Source: Apostichopus japonicus (lineage: Eukaryota > Echinodermata > Holothuroidea > Aspidochirotida > Stichopodidae). Taken from it: a DNA stretch of 64,000 nucleotides. The stretch is taken from contig NC_092576.1 in assembly GCF_037975245.1 (NCBI RefSeq), forward strand, positions 35,194,611 to 35,258,610. The letters run 5' to 3'. The translations under genes and the position numbers were made by a program. Numbering within the stretch: position 1 is the first letter of the stretch; the number at the start of each line of letters is the position of its first letter. This document shows, piece after piece, positions 1 through 12,528 of this stretch. The notes below the pieces were generated by a model that was given only the letters and a program-made list of their open reading frames with translations, was not told the DNA's origin and did no database searches.

Positions 1-3000
1 ATCCTGAATATTTCACAAGTAGCGCTGAACGGAGTTGGAAACGAAAGTATCTTGTGAGTGCTTTAGCATATTTGAATGAGCTTGATCATATCTGTGCTTA
101 ATATATTTCTCTTTTGAAGTTCCATTTCTCTTCTTTTTTTTAAAATCAATCATGTTCCGCAGAAACATTATTCGACTGACAAAATTGATGAAGTATAACC
201 CCCCAACAAAAAAAAATAAATAAAAAATCTTAATATTTTTGGATCAGACAAGGTCGAAAATAGACATGCTCAAAAACGTTTCCTGTTATGCTAATAATAG
301 AGAGCTTTCTTTTTCTTTAAAATATGTAACAGTTTTTTGTGATAATTTTCTCGTTTAGATATATGAACTGCAACCAATTAGGGAAACTACCTTCGTCTAC
401 AAACGACAATATGTAAGTTTAATTTTCTTTCTTAGTGTCTTTGGTTTAATTTTTAATGCATTATCTTCGGCCTTTTACTAGCGTACTGTTTACACGAATC
501 CACAAAAGCCTGCTTTTAAAAATTGTTGTAGCCTAAACAGAAAATTATTTCAAAATATTGACGAACATGTTCGCTTGTGCATATCATTTATAAATCGAAG
601 GAAGCAATGAAATTAACATATTATAAGACAATTGAAACAAAAACGCTTCCTGACTTTTTGTTAATCCCGATGCATCTTATGTAGAGGTTTTAGCAATTTT
701 CGGGATATCTTTCAATCATGCATTGGTCTACATTTTCCAAGTTAACAGTAACTCAACATACGCAACTAAAGTCTTACGCCTAATTATTAAAACCGTGTTG
801 TTAAATGTTATGTAATACATGCTGCGCATTGGTTTACAATAAATGGATGTGTAAAGAAGTTAAACTATATCCTTAAGCTACACATTCATTTCGCTTTTAC
901 ATAAATATTCATATTGAAAGCACGTTTTATAAGCATATATGTTTTTCTTAGCCATTTAATAATATACACTTTACATATTGGTTCTTGTTTTTCCTTTTTT
1001 CCTTCTTATTATAGCATATGTGTCAACGATGAATCTTATCCCTCTTTGATACTAAATAGTACTTTTCAACGTTTAGCTTCATCATTTGAGATGCAAGGCT
1101 TCGAATGCAAAAATATCGGTAAAGGCAAGAATGAATGTAGACCGTGTCCAACGGGTACACATGGTGGAGGATTTCTCAAGAAGTGTATAGAGTGTCCGAA
1201 AGGTGGCGTTTACATTTGAATTGCAATCTATATTCTTTCTAACTAACTCTAAAGCCATTTAGCCACAGCTACTTGCTTCTTCTAAGTTGAATAAAATATG
1301 ACATATATAATTCATTTTACTTTGTGTTAAATACATTCTGCAATAGCATTTATAGACCAGCAGGTTATTTGACAGCAAGTATATAAATCACTTTGTTTCA
1401 TAAACAGCTAACTAACTTCTACTATCTTCTAATGTCCTGCTATGAACAATTTTTCAAAATGAAGATGCTTGATCCACGAAATAAATCATCCATTTTAGTT
1501 CAATTAATCCACACAGAACTTAAAACCAACTCTGTATTTTTACGACTAGGTGGATTTTACCAAGACGAAATAGGAAGCACTGACTGCAAAACCTGTAATG
1601 ACGGAAATTTTGTAGAAAAAGGCAGCGGTTCTTCTCTAGTCCAATGCGAAGTTTGTCCTGAAGGAACGGACAAAAACTTATCCGCTGGTTATCGGGCTTG
1701 TGTATGTAAAGAAAATTACGCTCGCAAGCATCGGTTTGAGGAATGTTTTCTTTGTATTGCCGATGGCTTAAACTGTTCCGAAGATTACATATCAATTCTA
1801 CCTGGCTTTTACTGGAATTGGTCTTTTCCGAATACAAAACCAGATCAGTACTTAGATTTTGTGAAAAACCTACAAACTAAGACCGACGACTATGATAACA
1901 CAACGATCCAGTATGAATACTCTATGCCGTTTGTTTATCTTTGTCCTCGAAAAAGTAGTTGTGACAGTAAAAACGGTCTTCCAATGTACGATGACGACAA
2001 CTGTGCTGCTGGTTACACCGGTTGGATGTGTAGCAAATGTCGGTCGGGATATTATTCGGTTCTGAGTTTCTGCCATCCATGTCCCAGTAAATTATGGGTG
2101 CTGGTAGTGTTCCTGTTTGTTGTTCTCTCATGCGTTGCTCTACTTTCTTTCATTGTCTGGAAGAAAAACAAGATAAACAACCAAAGATCTGTGATTGACA
2201 AGCTATCGTCAAGAATAAAGATTGTTCTTGGCTTTTATCAAGTGATTGGCGATTTATTCGAGACTTTCCACAATGTAAAATGGCAAGGTCCTTTTCTAAT
2301 TTTCGGTGAATTTCTATCAATGGTAGTTGCAGACTTCTTACAAGTTTTTGTTCGTCCTCAATGCATCAATGAACAGTTTGAGATAAATCCTTTACTTCAG
2401 TTTAAAATTGTTCTAATATTTCCAGTTGTATTAGTCACCACGTACCTGTGCCTTCGTTGTACAGTCTATTTTAAGTTGAAGTTCGGATTCTTCTCACTCA
2501 CTGTTCGAAAAAGGGCCAAACAGACAGTTTCAAAGCTGTTCACCTTAGTTGTTCTTTTGCTGTTTGTGACGTACACACCAACTTGTAATTCCATCTTCGC
2601 GTTATACCCAGCAGCGTGCTCTGAGTTCAAAATATACAGCGTCGGCAATGAGTCCATAACTCTTCTTCGAGCAGATTACGGAATCAATTGTAAAGATCTT
2701 GACTCCTATCATGTTGCGGCTTACATTGCTACAGTGGTATACGTTTTTGGGTTTCCTTTTTCGCTGTTGATTTTTCTACGAAAACATCTAACCAAAGGCG
2801 GTCGGGCTACAGGTAGTGCCGATTTAGATTTCAGTCATGATGACTCTTTTGACGAAAACTCTCCATTGGTCAACGGGAACGAAAAGGGACAATGCGACTC
2901 CCCAGTTTGGGTCAATTTTCTCTGTGAGAATTACAAGAGTCAGTTTTGGTACTGGGAGATCATCGAGTTGACCAGGAAGGTCACCCAGACTGTGATGGTT

Positions 3001-5182
3001 ACACTGCTTGGATGGCATAACTCATTGACACAGCTCTCAACCATCGGGATGTCGGTTCTGTTTCTGACTCTTCATGCTAAATACAGTCCAATGAAAAACA
3101 AATTTGAACAGAGGTTACAGGTAACTCCAAACACTATCACACATATCTTATTATTACTAACATGACACAGTAAACGCATAACCTACGTGTATTTCCTTCA
3201 CAAAGCAGATTCAGTATAATGAATATATTTAAAGCAGTGGCTTTATATATATATATATATATATATGAAGTAATATTTGGGCTTAAACGTAGGCTTACTA
3301 ACGTTATTCATTCGTACGATGTACTGGTTTATTATGACCGTTAAGAAACAATAAGTTTAATTACTAAATGAAATATATGTTACATATAACATCTACAAAA
3401 ACAGTACCCCAATTTCATGTAACAACTATGAAGTAGCCTTTCAATGTATTGATCAAATTTTGGTTTCATTGCAGCTTTTTTCTTTGGCTGTGATACTTAT
3501 AAATATCATGATTGTGTCTGTACCAGTGAGTTCCGAATACGGTGTTGCAATATATACTGGTCTCTTCGTTCTCGATATTTTCATCATATTTATCGTCTCA
3601 GGTGAGTAACATTAAAAAGAATTTCAAAATAGCCGTATCACATTGAAACGATTACGGGTGTGTTGTCGGTCTTAAAGTGCTTTGTCCTGTGCAACTAAGG
3701 TGATATGTAAAATATATATATGTAAAATATATCAGCCGATAAATCCTGACATGCATGAACATGTATTCGACATCAAGGTAGCGAATACATATTCCATTAG
3801 TTATAATGTATAGCATTGTTATATTTCTTCTTTGTCTGAGACTTATTCATCTGCATTAAACATTGAATGTTGCAACAATCCGATACTCATAGCTAGTACA
3901 GAAACTACTGTTCATATTCCACAACCGTGCATCAGTAACTACTGCGCTGTGTTCGTAATACGGTAACATGTGTTACAGGTGACATAGTAATTACTGCAAA
4001 GCTGTTACACGTTCCATGTAAGTCAAAGAAGTGCGCGACTAGACAAGGAGTCTATGAGTATTTGACGTGGTAAACTGTTACTATATTAAGGCCTAATTAG
4101 ACGTGAAACTACCCATAAAGCTAATTTAGGTTCCCCCTCCCCACCTTAAGTCTTATTTTGTGTATCTTTTTTGTATCTATTTGAGACTTGCACACACTCA
4201 CCTGTCCGTGAAGAATGTTTCAATCAAATAGATTTACTAATACGATTAGAAAAAGAAAAGTCGGGCTACCATCTGAATCTCGCATGCAGTATAAAATAAC
4301 CGCCGCAGTGTGTCGGCAACGTGTTGTGCCAGCGCCGACCATGCACGGCTAGGGAGTAGTCTTTGTTACCCAGCCGCCTCGCATTTTTACGTTTCGGACT
4401 CGTAGTTCAACGTGTAACAGCTTTGCCTTAACTACTGTGCCACCTGAAACACATGTTACCGTGTTGCGAACAAAGCGCAGTAGTTATTGATACACGGTTG
4501 TTGAACATGAACAGTAGTTACTGTACTAGCTATGAGTATCGGGTGTGCAATCGACGTCGTTATAACATTAGATAATGCAATGTACAAGTGTGCTTGATTG
4601 CCATCTTATTCAGACACTCAGACCAATGTTACAAGAAAACACCGGTTGATGTTCATCCTGCTTTTATTTAATGATCGATATGTTAGCAAACGTGTATGGC
4701 AAGTGTAAAGATTATCGCCATGTAGTTTTTTTTTTCTCAAGCCAAAGTTCCAAACATGCGCTAGTGCCGTGAACACACATCTGTGTGCTGCAAGTAAACT
4801 TGTCCGTTACGTTGAGTAACATTGAAGGTTTAGTAACATTGAAGGTTTAGAAAAGAGTGTTTATATATTGTAAATTGTGTTACTTGATGGGAGATCTTTC
4901 AGTAGGTTATAGAAAGGTGATAACAGAAAAAAAGTTTTCCAAATTCTAGTATATGCATTAGGAATCTTTGCGTTTTGATTTACTATAAGTAGATGTATGC
5001 ATTATATACCTTAAAGCCAGAACTAAAAGATACTGAATATTAATAATGCAACCAATCGTAAAACGAAATAAATATTTTAAAATATATCACGTGATGACAT
5101 TGATAATTCATGTTTCTTTATAATTACAGCTGAGGCACTGGTTCCGATCATCCGATTCCTCGCTCGAAGCTTGAAACGTTAA
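1..5182 (+). CDS. LRR / cysteine-rich / multi-transmembrane receptor, copy A (3' part; 5' end outside window)
   Basis: Exon model: join(1..53, 359..412, 1015..1202, 1550..3120, 3475..3601, 5130..5182), all with GT-AG borders and phases that keep one open frame to the TAA at 5180-5182. The first two exons are the tail of an LRR ectodomain. Exon 1015-1202 has CxxC-type cysteine motifs (CRPCPTG, CIECPKG). Exon 1550-3120 continues the cysteine-rich part and then enters the membrane domain, which the next exon (3475-3601) completes. The likely role is a cell-surface receptor, which I infer from architecture alone. The cysteine repeats look like GCC2/GCC3 (ephrin-receptor-like), and the membrane part resembles the multi-pass domains that follow such repeats in many protist and invertebrate proteins. 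No lesion is visible. It is nearly identical in structure to copy B (10350-44330), which supports every splice site. The LRR N-terminal part lies before the window. Confidence 0.8.
1550..3120 (+). CDS. Copy A main exon: cysteine-rich region plus most membrane segments
   Basis: This 1571-bp exon begins after the acceptor tacgactag (AG at 1548-1549) and joins codon-in-frame to the exon ending at 1202 (CPKG|GFYQDE). The open frame also runs back to 1393, but those residues are intronic. Nucleotides 1550-2090 encode a cysteine-rich extracellular region with CKTC, CEVCPEG, CVCKENY and CSKCRSGYYS. Hydrophobic segments are encoded near 2092-2160, 2215-2270, 2305-2352, 2401-2460, 2536-2586, 2713-2778, 2956-3012 and 3034-3084. 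An acidic hydrophilic loop lies at about 2809-2905 (DLDFSHDDSFDENS). The donor after AGG TTA CAG at 3121 is gtaact in this copy and gtaagt in copy B. The exon length is identical (1571 bp) in both paralogues. Confidence 0.8.
3475..3601 (+). CDS. Copy A exon with last two membrane segments
   Basis: The acceptor is ttcattgcag and the donor is gtgagt. The exon encodes two hydrophobic stretches, LFSLAVILINIMIVSV and VAIYTGLFVLDIFIIFIVS, separated by a short polar turn. It continues the frame of 1550-3120 and ends with one base of a split codon, completed by the last exon at 5130. A 127-bp counterpart lies at 42626-42752. Confidence 0.8.
3880..4542. mobile_element. Foldback/MITE-like element, copy 1 (intron of copy A)
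   Basis: Two inverted arms of about 132 bp (3880-4011 and 4411-4542) match each other at roughly 90% by eye. The outer ends are CCGATACTCATAGC / GCTATGAGTATCGG. The 400-bp centre has no long ORF. The insertion predates the receptor duplication, because copy B has it at the same intron position (43018-43694). A third, shorter relative is at 60624-60929. The mobilising transposase is not visible. Confidence 0.7.
5130..5182 (+). CDS. Copy A terminal coding exon
   Basis: This short 3' exon follows acceptor taattacag. It encodes a basic tail (AEALVPIIRFLARSLKR) that would be cytoplasmic, then TAA. The paralogous exon at 44278-44330 has the same length and stop. Confidence 0.75.
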
Positions 5183-5457
5183 ACGTTCTAACAGTGATTA
5201 ACAACGAAGTTTCTAAACTGATTACTGAAAAGGCGCATACATATGTTGTATTATAAATAAGATGTATATATTAGCAATGACCACAGTTTTTAGAAATATT
5301 CAAACCAAAATATCACCACGGGAGAGAAATGGTCACTCTCCATGAGATGTAGAGACCTATTGAATGGCTGTTTTTGCATTTCAAGTGCCGTCAAGTGCAC
5401 TGTTAGAAAATGGTTACTCTTTGCAACAATTCTATACGTACACACGCCCATTTCTCA

Positions 5458-5463
5458 AATAAA
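5458..5463 (+). terminator. Candidate poly(A) signal AATAAA of copy A
   Basis: AATAAA lies 276 bp after the stop codon. The same hexamer and surrounding sequence are conserved at 44609-44614 in copy B, so it is a reasonable cleavage/polyadenylation signal. Confidence 0.5.
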
Positions 5464-7260
5464 TAGTTAAATATTTAGTAAAATATGATGTACTCAAACA
5501 CTGTCTATATAGTCAGTTGGAGAGAATATACGTTAGAAATAGAATTTTAAAAATAACTGTATATATCTTTATTGGGCTGGCTTTACGGAAAAAGAAAAAA
5601 CATCTGTACATACAATTTACTTTGTAAGACTGTATATAATTATAGTTGTTTCATGGAGCATATATGATAGCACTTACACTTTAAGACCCGTCTCTACATT
5701 ATAACATTAGCATGTATAAAGCCTATGGAGCCAAAAAATTCCTGTAATATAATGTTCACCCAGTAACCTGTATGAAATGCACTCTGTATAACACTATATA
5801 CCTATATGGGAAATTTTACAACGGTATATGCAACATATGATAAGGAGACGTCTGCAAATGTAACGCTGCGGTTAACCAACGAGAAGACAATTTCTTTGGA
5901 TCTTTTATGTCATTCCTGGTGACAGATCACCGCTTATTAAGTCGTTTAATTCAGAAACTGTTATCCTAAATCGTATTGTTAGGAGAACTCTTCTTCATGT
6001 TTATGACGTCTTCGCGGAAACTATACATCCGTTAAAAGGTCATTCTCGCTATAAATTATACATGGCGACATCCCGATAAATTTAATTATTTCCAGGTAAG
6101 ATTTTGAAAGAATCAAATTCTTTTGTGACGCAGTTCCTTTCCTTTACTGCATTTCTTCCCCAATAGACCCTGTTGGATCTGAAACATGAGAGCTTGTGTT
6201 TCATATAATAAATCACTGAAGCCTGTTGGATCTGAAACATGAGAGCGTGTGTTTCATTTAATACATCACAGCACCTTATTTATATATTAAGAAAGAATCC
6301 CCCATCTTTACCGAATGGTTAGCTTTCTGCTTAGGCAACTTCAAATCTCATTTCCAATTCTTAAACATTGACTAACTTGTACCAACGTTTATTATTCGTT
6401 GTATTATTGGGATAATGCTATTAACATAGAAATATTTGTATATAAAATAGTCAAACATTGTCAAATTTTACGATTTCTGACCTGCAGAGCATTTGCTTGC
6501 GATCCAATCCATTTTGACGTTCTTGTTGTGAGTTAATCTGATTGAAAGGTATAGCAAAGCTTTGCTGATTTAATCTGAAGTTCTTTTAAACTTTCATTAT
6601 GTAATTATAATTAATGTCATCTTTCTTAACTATTCATTATTAACTAGATCAATATAGTACGAAACGTTTACCACTCGATACCCGATAAATACACCCAGTG
6701 AAGAAACAATTTCCTTTCAATGATTCTACTCATCTTTGTGTTAACTTTCTTATAAATGCATGTATAATATTGTCTTCTACGCATACTTCTTCCGAAGAAC
6801 ACTAAATGGCTTAATTGGGTAAAAATTAGAAATGTTCATACCGTTTAAACTTTCCTAATAAAATCCACAGGAATAAAATTCCGTGTCCTACATACAAAAT
6901 GGACAAACCCCTCAAAGGGGAGTTTTTGTGAAAAAAAGACTATAGCTTCTTAACTGCTCAATCGGTATTTACTTTGTGAAAGTCAGAAAACCTAATACTG
7001 ACATAAAAGAAAAATAGGTCTTTTAAGAGAGAATGACATTTGACAGTATAACCAAGCCCCCACCCCAAAGAAACATGTAAAACGATTGAATAAATATATG
7101 GCTTGATGATATACTAACAGACTTGCTCAAGTCTTCAAACTTGCATGTCATTGACAGTAATGAGAAAATGATTTATAGGCTGGTGAAATTAGGACTTCAG
7201 AAAACAAATGGTATACACGTTATCATAGCAAAAGCTGGATTCCTATGATTTTCTAATGCT
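5464..7260. other. Non-coding 3' flank, duplicated in copy B
   Basis: No convincing ORF or RNA gene is seen here. Patches of this stretch align with 44615-47290, with indels and a copy-B-specific 227-bp tandem duplication. It marks the 3' extent of the segmental duplication; homology fades near 7260/47290. Confidence 0.6.
6169..6274. repeat. 53-bp minisatellite, 2 units
   Basis: Two units of about 53 bp start cctgttggatctgaaacat and contain a GAGAGCxTGTGTTTCAT core. The paralogous locus at 45278-45593 has about six units, so copy number changed after the segmental duplication. Confidence 0.7.
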
Positions 7261-7279
7261 ACCGATTTGTAATTTGAGT

Positions 7280-7610
7280 AAATCATTTCTCATAGCTCTC
7301 TTCCACCCTTTTTTCCTCCACACCTTTCTGTATTTGTCCTTGTTTAGTTAATTCCCTACCCCCTTCCCTTAATCCTTCCTTTGTCCCTCCACTGTTTATC
7401 TTCTACCTCTCCTCTTCCCCTGTTGGTTTCTTTCTTTCTTCTCTCCATCCATTGTCTACTAATCCCCTTACATATATCTCTTTGTGTTCACCATGCTCAT
7501 TAACCTGTCTGTATTCTGTGCGTGTTTTTGTCCCTTCTGTTACTGTTACTTGTCATTTAGCCTCTAAGGAAGATCCTGCTAGGCAAATGACTTTTGAGTG
7601 AGGCAGTAAA
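7280..7610 (+). mobile_element. Penelope-like element 3' untranslated fragment
   Basis: This pyrimidine-rich sequence (ctcatagctctcttcc ... tgttggtttctttctttctt ... cattaacctgtctgtattctgtg) matches 54930-55230. That second copy directly follows a GIY-YIG-like coding remnant. No coding part is present here. I infer a 5'-truncated copy of the same element. Confidence 0.6.
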
Positions 7611-9257
7611 TGAAAAACCTGAAATCAAAACATCAATAACTATTTTTTTTTACAGTTTTGGGTTTATTTGTTTTACTCTTTAACAATACTTAGGTACAAC
7701 TGTTAACCCTTCTAAATCTAATACTTCCTGATCAATGGGATTAAAGTGTTATGGAGGTTGCCCACAAGACAGTTGAATAAACATCGGAATGGATTCACAC
7801 AATGTTTGCTCCAGAATAGATATTGCGAATAGTTGTGAGCTTTGGGTTAATCGTGTCCTTGAGGTTCATAATAGGTCATGGTGAAGTTCTGTAATACGTC
7901 TTTCGTATAACACACTGTCGAACCTATACTGACTTAACGGCTTCGGCTTTTATTTCAGCACATCTTTCACTTGATTCACAAAAGTGGAGGGTCGGGATCT
8001 AGTGGGGGTGTGGGGGGGGGGGTTCTTCCATCCATACCCGTAGCCGGTTATTCAAACGTATGTAAACTGTGGAGAAAGCAATCTTAGCGTCATAACATTT
8101 CGTTCTTGTTTTGCCTGACCTTTATTGTGTTTCGGATGAAAGTACATTTCCATTGTGTTTTTGTTGTCGACATAATATCTTTCACTTTCGTAGAAAACAG
8201 TGTGCAGTAGCTGTCATCGTGTCGATATATGTCAGTCGAGAAAAGAAGGGGAAGAAAAGTTGAAATAATCAAGGGCGAGACATCAGTATATGTATCCTTG
8301 TCAAAGAAATGTTGAATTTCGTTGACGAGTTGCGGTAACAAGCTACACTATCTATATCACTACATCGATATCCGCCTTCAAGTAACAACTGTCCATCTTA
8401 AGTGCTTCCTTCAAAGGTAAGTTTAAATTGGTGTTTTAATAAGTGTTTTACTTTCGCTAAACATATGTTAATATACCACTCATTAGTGCATGTGTTGGAA
8501 CTGCGAGAGCATTTATTGTATGACTTATGGTTCTCACTCATAAATTCACCAGGTGAGTGGTTCCTTATAATCGTTCTTGTTCAATAAATATGATAAATTA
8601 TGATACTATGAGTCTTAAAGTTATGCAATTATAGGAGTAAACGTTTTGTTGCAGAAATAACAACAAAAGAAAAAAATAATAAGCGAGTAAAATGTTGGAA
8701 GATTTGGTACAAACATGAATTGACAAGAAGACAATCGTCAGCATTTCAAAGGCGATAGTAATGAAAATTGTCAACAATCCATCTCATCAAGGGCTTGCTC
8801 AATTTTAACCATGTTTCGTCACGATCATTTCAGTTATAATAGTAAACTGCGATTGTTACTTATTTCATTGTTTGTGCATGAACAATTAAAATTGTGCGTT
8901 TTCTTTTATCATGTTTAGTAGACTAAAGTAAAACAAATTTTTAGCTAAGTTTTATACTCTGATTTTAAATTGAGCAATCTGGCCAAGAGAATATTGGTGA
9001 TGAGTGTCGGTTATTAATCATATTTTCACTATAAAAATTTGGCTTTTAATAAAAGAAACAGTTCAGTTTGAATAACAATAGATCAGCAATTGAATATGTT
9101 TTTTTCATTGGACATTCACATTTTAGTTGGAAGTAATGCTGGGGCACAGTTCTCTGTTATTGTTTTGTTTTGTATGCACGTGACATCATATGAATATTAA
9201 ATAACAGGTTTTTAAACAACTTTACAACTGTAATAGTTTTACTACAACTCTGCAAAG
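7611..9257. other. Intergenic, no gene recognised
   Basis: No coding or RNA gene is supported. There is a G-run near 8010-8022. The short ORFs at 8090-8341 and 8402-8587 have no recognisable domain or paralogue. A donor-like AAAG|GTAAGT near 8415 could be a 5' UTR exon of gene B, but nothing confirms it. Confidence 0.4.
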
Positions 9258-9499
9258 ACAAGAAGTGTTAGCCCATTGGTTAACGCCGGTGCCTTCTAAT
9301 CATAAGGTCCCCAGTTCGAGTCACTCCAAGATTAATGTATGCCGTCCAGTTACAGAGTTGTTGACAATTGGCAATTCATATCCATAGACGTTTAAATATG
9401 ATTCTAAGATAATGACTTTGGTCAGCTTGCGGCTTTGATAAGCCAATGAGGCTTCTTTGCAAGTACCTGCTTGCAGGGGGAATTAAAATACATACTTCA
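9258..9499 (+). mobile_element. tRNA-derived SINE, diverged copy
   Basis: A-box-like TAGCCCATTGG (9269-9279) and B-box-like AGTTCGAGTCA (9313-9323) are followed by a body that matches the SINE at 16666-16920 (gtcagcttgcggctt ... gcttctttgcaagtacctgcttgcaggggg). The tail is an A-rich atacatac-type end. Confidence 0.7.
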
Positions 9500-9975
9500 A
9501 AAATCGTCTTTGAAAGTCAAACATTAGTCGATATATGCTGATAAGTTAGGACATAAAATATGGAATTCAAGTGCCATTAAAAAATTAATATTTAATTATA
9601 GACACGCTGTTTCTCTCGCAAACCATGTTGACTCGTGTCTATATTCAATGTAAAACGTACTGACAGCTTATAAATTGTTGAATTTTCAAGGAAGTTGCTG
9701 TAAAAGAAGATATGAAACAGTAACATCATACTTCCCCTTTCACATTAATAATGCTTCATTGTTTAATTTTTTTTATTTACAATTTAGCCTGTTTTCATTT
9801 TCATTCATTGCTTGTCACGTTAAAGTGAGTTAACCGTATGAAAAAAGGTGCAGGTTTATATCATGTGCTTTATCTTCCAATTTTGTTTTTGACTTCCCTA
9901 TCTGTTGCTTACACATGTTCCTGATTCAAATAAGTTTAAGATTTTGGTTCATTGACAATATTAGGTAACATTAAC

Positions 9976-9997
9976 AATATATATATTTATATATATT

Positions 9998-10074
<77 letters not shown>

Positions 10075-10084
10075 TATATATATA
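9976..10084. repeat. (AT)n-rich microsatellite
   Basis: Alternating AT interrupted by regularly placed TTTA and ATAC units. It lies about 270 bp upstream of the gene B first exon. Confidence 0.9.
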
Positions 10085-10349
10085 AATATGTGATAAATAT
10101 ATCTATATGTATTGTGTGTGTGTGACAGACTACCCCACCTTTAAATTGATGAGTTGTGACAAACAGTACGCAGTCTACCCATATTGATAGCCAATACACA
10201 AGCATTTCCCGAAAGTTCCAATATATTATCTAAAACAGTACTAATTTTCAATTATGAGTCATTTGTTATTTATCTGCCTTGTGTTATATGACACGTCGTT
10301 GTGAGGGTCTTAGTCTTTTGTATGTTATCATTGTAATAGAATCTCTAAA

Positions 10350-11807
10350 ATGAAGATTGCCTTGAGTCTGTTATTTCTGATATTGGTGACGGAAAATAGG
10401 GCGTGACTAACGACGCAGAAGAAGGTTACGATATATCGTCTGAAACCAATGGTAAAGGTTTTCTTTTATTTCTAAAGTTTACATGTGACCATTCATTTGT
10501 CTCGCCAACTCAATTATATTTTCAGTGAATAATATACATATGCTTTTGATATGTTATACACAACATGGTAACAATTATTAAAATTGTTGTTTTTTAGTTA
10601 ATATTTAATGTGATTTTAAGCAGACCTGAATGAAAGTTAATTACTTCAAAATGGGTGCCGGTAAAACGACAAAATACACATGAGTACAGTTCCTGTGATA
10701 TCTTGGAAGCTAGGGATACTCAATGGTCGTTCTGAGGGAACGCAAAGTCGCCGAAAATAAAAATGTATTTTCACATGACTCGAATATATGTTTTTTTTTT
10801 TCAGCATACCTTCCCCTTAAAAATAAAGTAAATAGATATCACGTTTCAATAAATACAAAATCTCGATAAAATTGCAAAACATAATTACCTATACGGAGTG
10901 CATGGTATTTTGATTTGTCAATCTTTAGAACTACCATATGCTTGCGGTTCCAAAGGAATCTGTAGATGTAACGAAATGAGGAAAGGTTATAGTGTTGATT
11001 GTTCTAGAAGAAACCTGCATAACTTGTCACTGGTTATTTCATCAAATGTTACATTTGCGTAAGTACGTCTACCTCTTTAATGGTTTCTTCAGCGAAAGTA
11101 ATTCTACATCTTTAATGGTTAAATATTATTAACTCATTCAAACTCTTCAAAAATTTAAAAGCAACATGGATAGTGACTGCATACATGGTACGTTAAACAT
11201 GATGTCATCACCCCACACAGATCAGTTTATCAAATGGTTGACAATCAACAATTTATTTAAATAAACGGTGAATAAAAAAGGGACTTATCAGGCTAAGGTA
11301 GTATTCGATCCCTGTCTGTGTCACAGACCGAAATCCGTACCACTCGACTACAGTGACTTTACTGGTGTGTGAAAGCGTATAAACTGGCTTCGTATAACTA
11401 CCGATGAGGGCGTATCACCCAGTGCTATGATTGTACAGAATGCACCCCTGTTGCATATGTGTGTGTATGTATTATATTTGTCGGAATAATATTCTAAAAG
11501 TATATGTGGTTTTCATTTATTAAGAATCACTTGTTTGTAGTCGTTAAACATCAATACATATTTGTAGCAAATACAAAAAATGCTGTCCTGCATTATTATC
11601 AATGTATGATGATGAATGTTATTACACTGTTCATCTCTTGTCAGCTGAATATACATACCATAACCTAAAACTTTCACAAAAGTAACAGGATAGAGGCGTC
11701 CGTATTCATTTACCTGTTTTCTAATGTCTCAACAGTAACTTCTCAAGAAACAACCTCAGTTTGATTCCAAAGGACACTTTTAGATTGACCACTTCTCTAA
11801 ATCTGTT
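10350..11807 (+). pseudogene. Copy B 5' exons: signal peptide, LRRNT, first LRR
   Basis: ATG at 10350 starts a typical signal peptide (MKIALSLLFLILVTENRA), but the frame hits TGA at 10404. The alternative frame from 10403 (VTNDAEEGYDISSETN) runs to the donor at 10452 and joins in phase to exon 10929-11058. So one base has probably been lost between signal and mature parts. Exon 10929-11058 is an LRR N-terminal cap: CGSKGICRC followed by VDCSRRNLHNL. Exon 11736-11807 (72 bp) is one LRR with core NNLSLIPKDTF. The next exon is 17.3 kb downstream. Confidence 0.7.
11285..11357 (-). mobile_element. tRNA-like SINE remnant
   Basis: On the minus strand an A-box-like TAGTCGAGTGG is followed by a degenerate B-box GGGATCGAATAC. 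No body or tail is recognisable. It lies in gene B intron 2. Confidence 0.45.
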
Positions 11808-12528
11808 GTAAGTAACTGTTTCCTTGTCTGATTTATATCTTAACAATATATTAGTTCTCTGTTTCCTTCAACAACAACTACAAAATTATTGCCTTTTCAC
11901 CCGTTTTTCATGCCTTTATTAGTTTTAAACTGTTAAAGGTATGCACTCGTTAATCACTTGAAAATGATGTGTGTAATAACTTATTAACACGTGTTAGTTG
12001 ATGCTGAAAAGGACCTATTTTTAAACGGAAAAGATCAAACACACATTCCTATGCATAATGATTGACTGGACTAACCAGACATCTCTAAAGGTTTCGACAA
12101 CATTTCGTTCACATATTTACAACAAGCGGATGACACTTTACTTTAAAACGCTGAAAAGCTGTCATTTGACCCATCTAACCAAGGTACACTAACTAATCAG
12201 ACATTTAGGTACATTTGCTTTGACTCCTCACCAGCCATTCGTAAAATAGTCGTTGGGTGAATTGGTATGTTAGTATTTTTTCCACAGTAGCATCTGCTGA
12301 CAGGTCTAACATGTGTTACGGTTTTATAGCACACTTCAGTTTATACTGATTAACGGCTTTGTGTTATTCAAAAATGAGCAACAGTCAATAAAAAGTTAGT
12401 ATCAGTTTCGTAGAATAACAATGAACGTTTCTTTCCTTCACAACTAATAAAACAAATGTAATTCAAATCGAAACAGTGTTTGAAAGAGAAAGTGCGATAA
12501 CTAATTCATAAAAAAAAGCCTGAAACCT

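Noticed and set aside
914-1014. ATG-like start upstream of exon 1015
   Set aside because: The sequence is intron with a polypyrimidine tract and acceptor; copy B has the same acceptor but no matching upstream ORF.
1393-1549. N-terminal 52 residues of the long ORF in copy A
   Set aside because: They lie before the AG acceptor and are not conserved in copy B, where stops interrupt; the exon starts at 1550.
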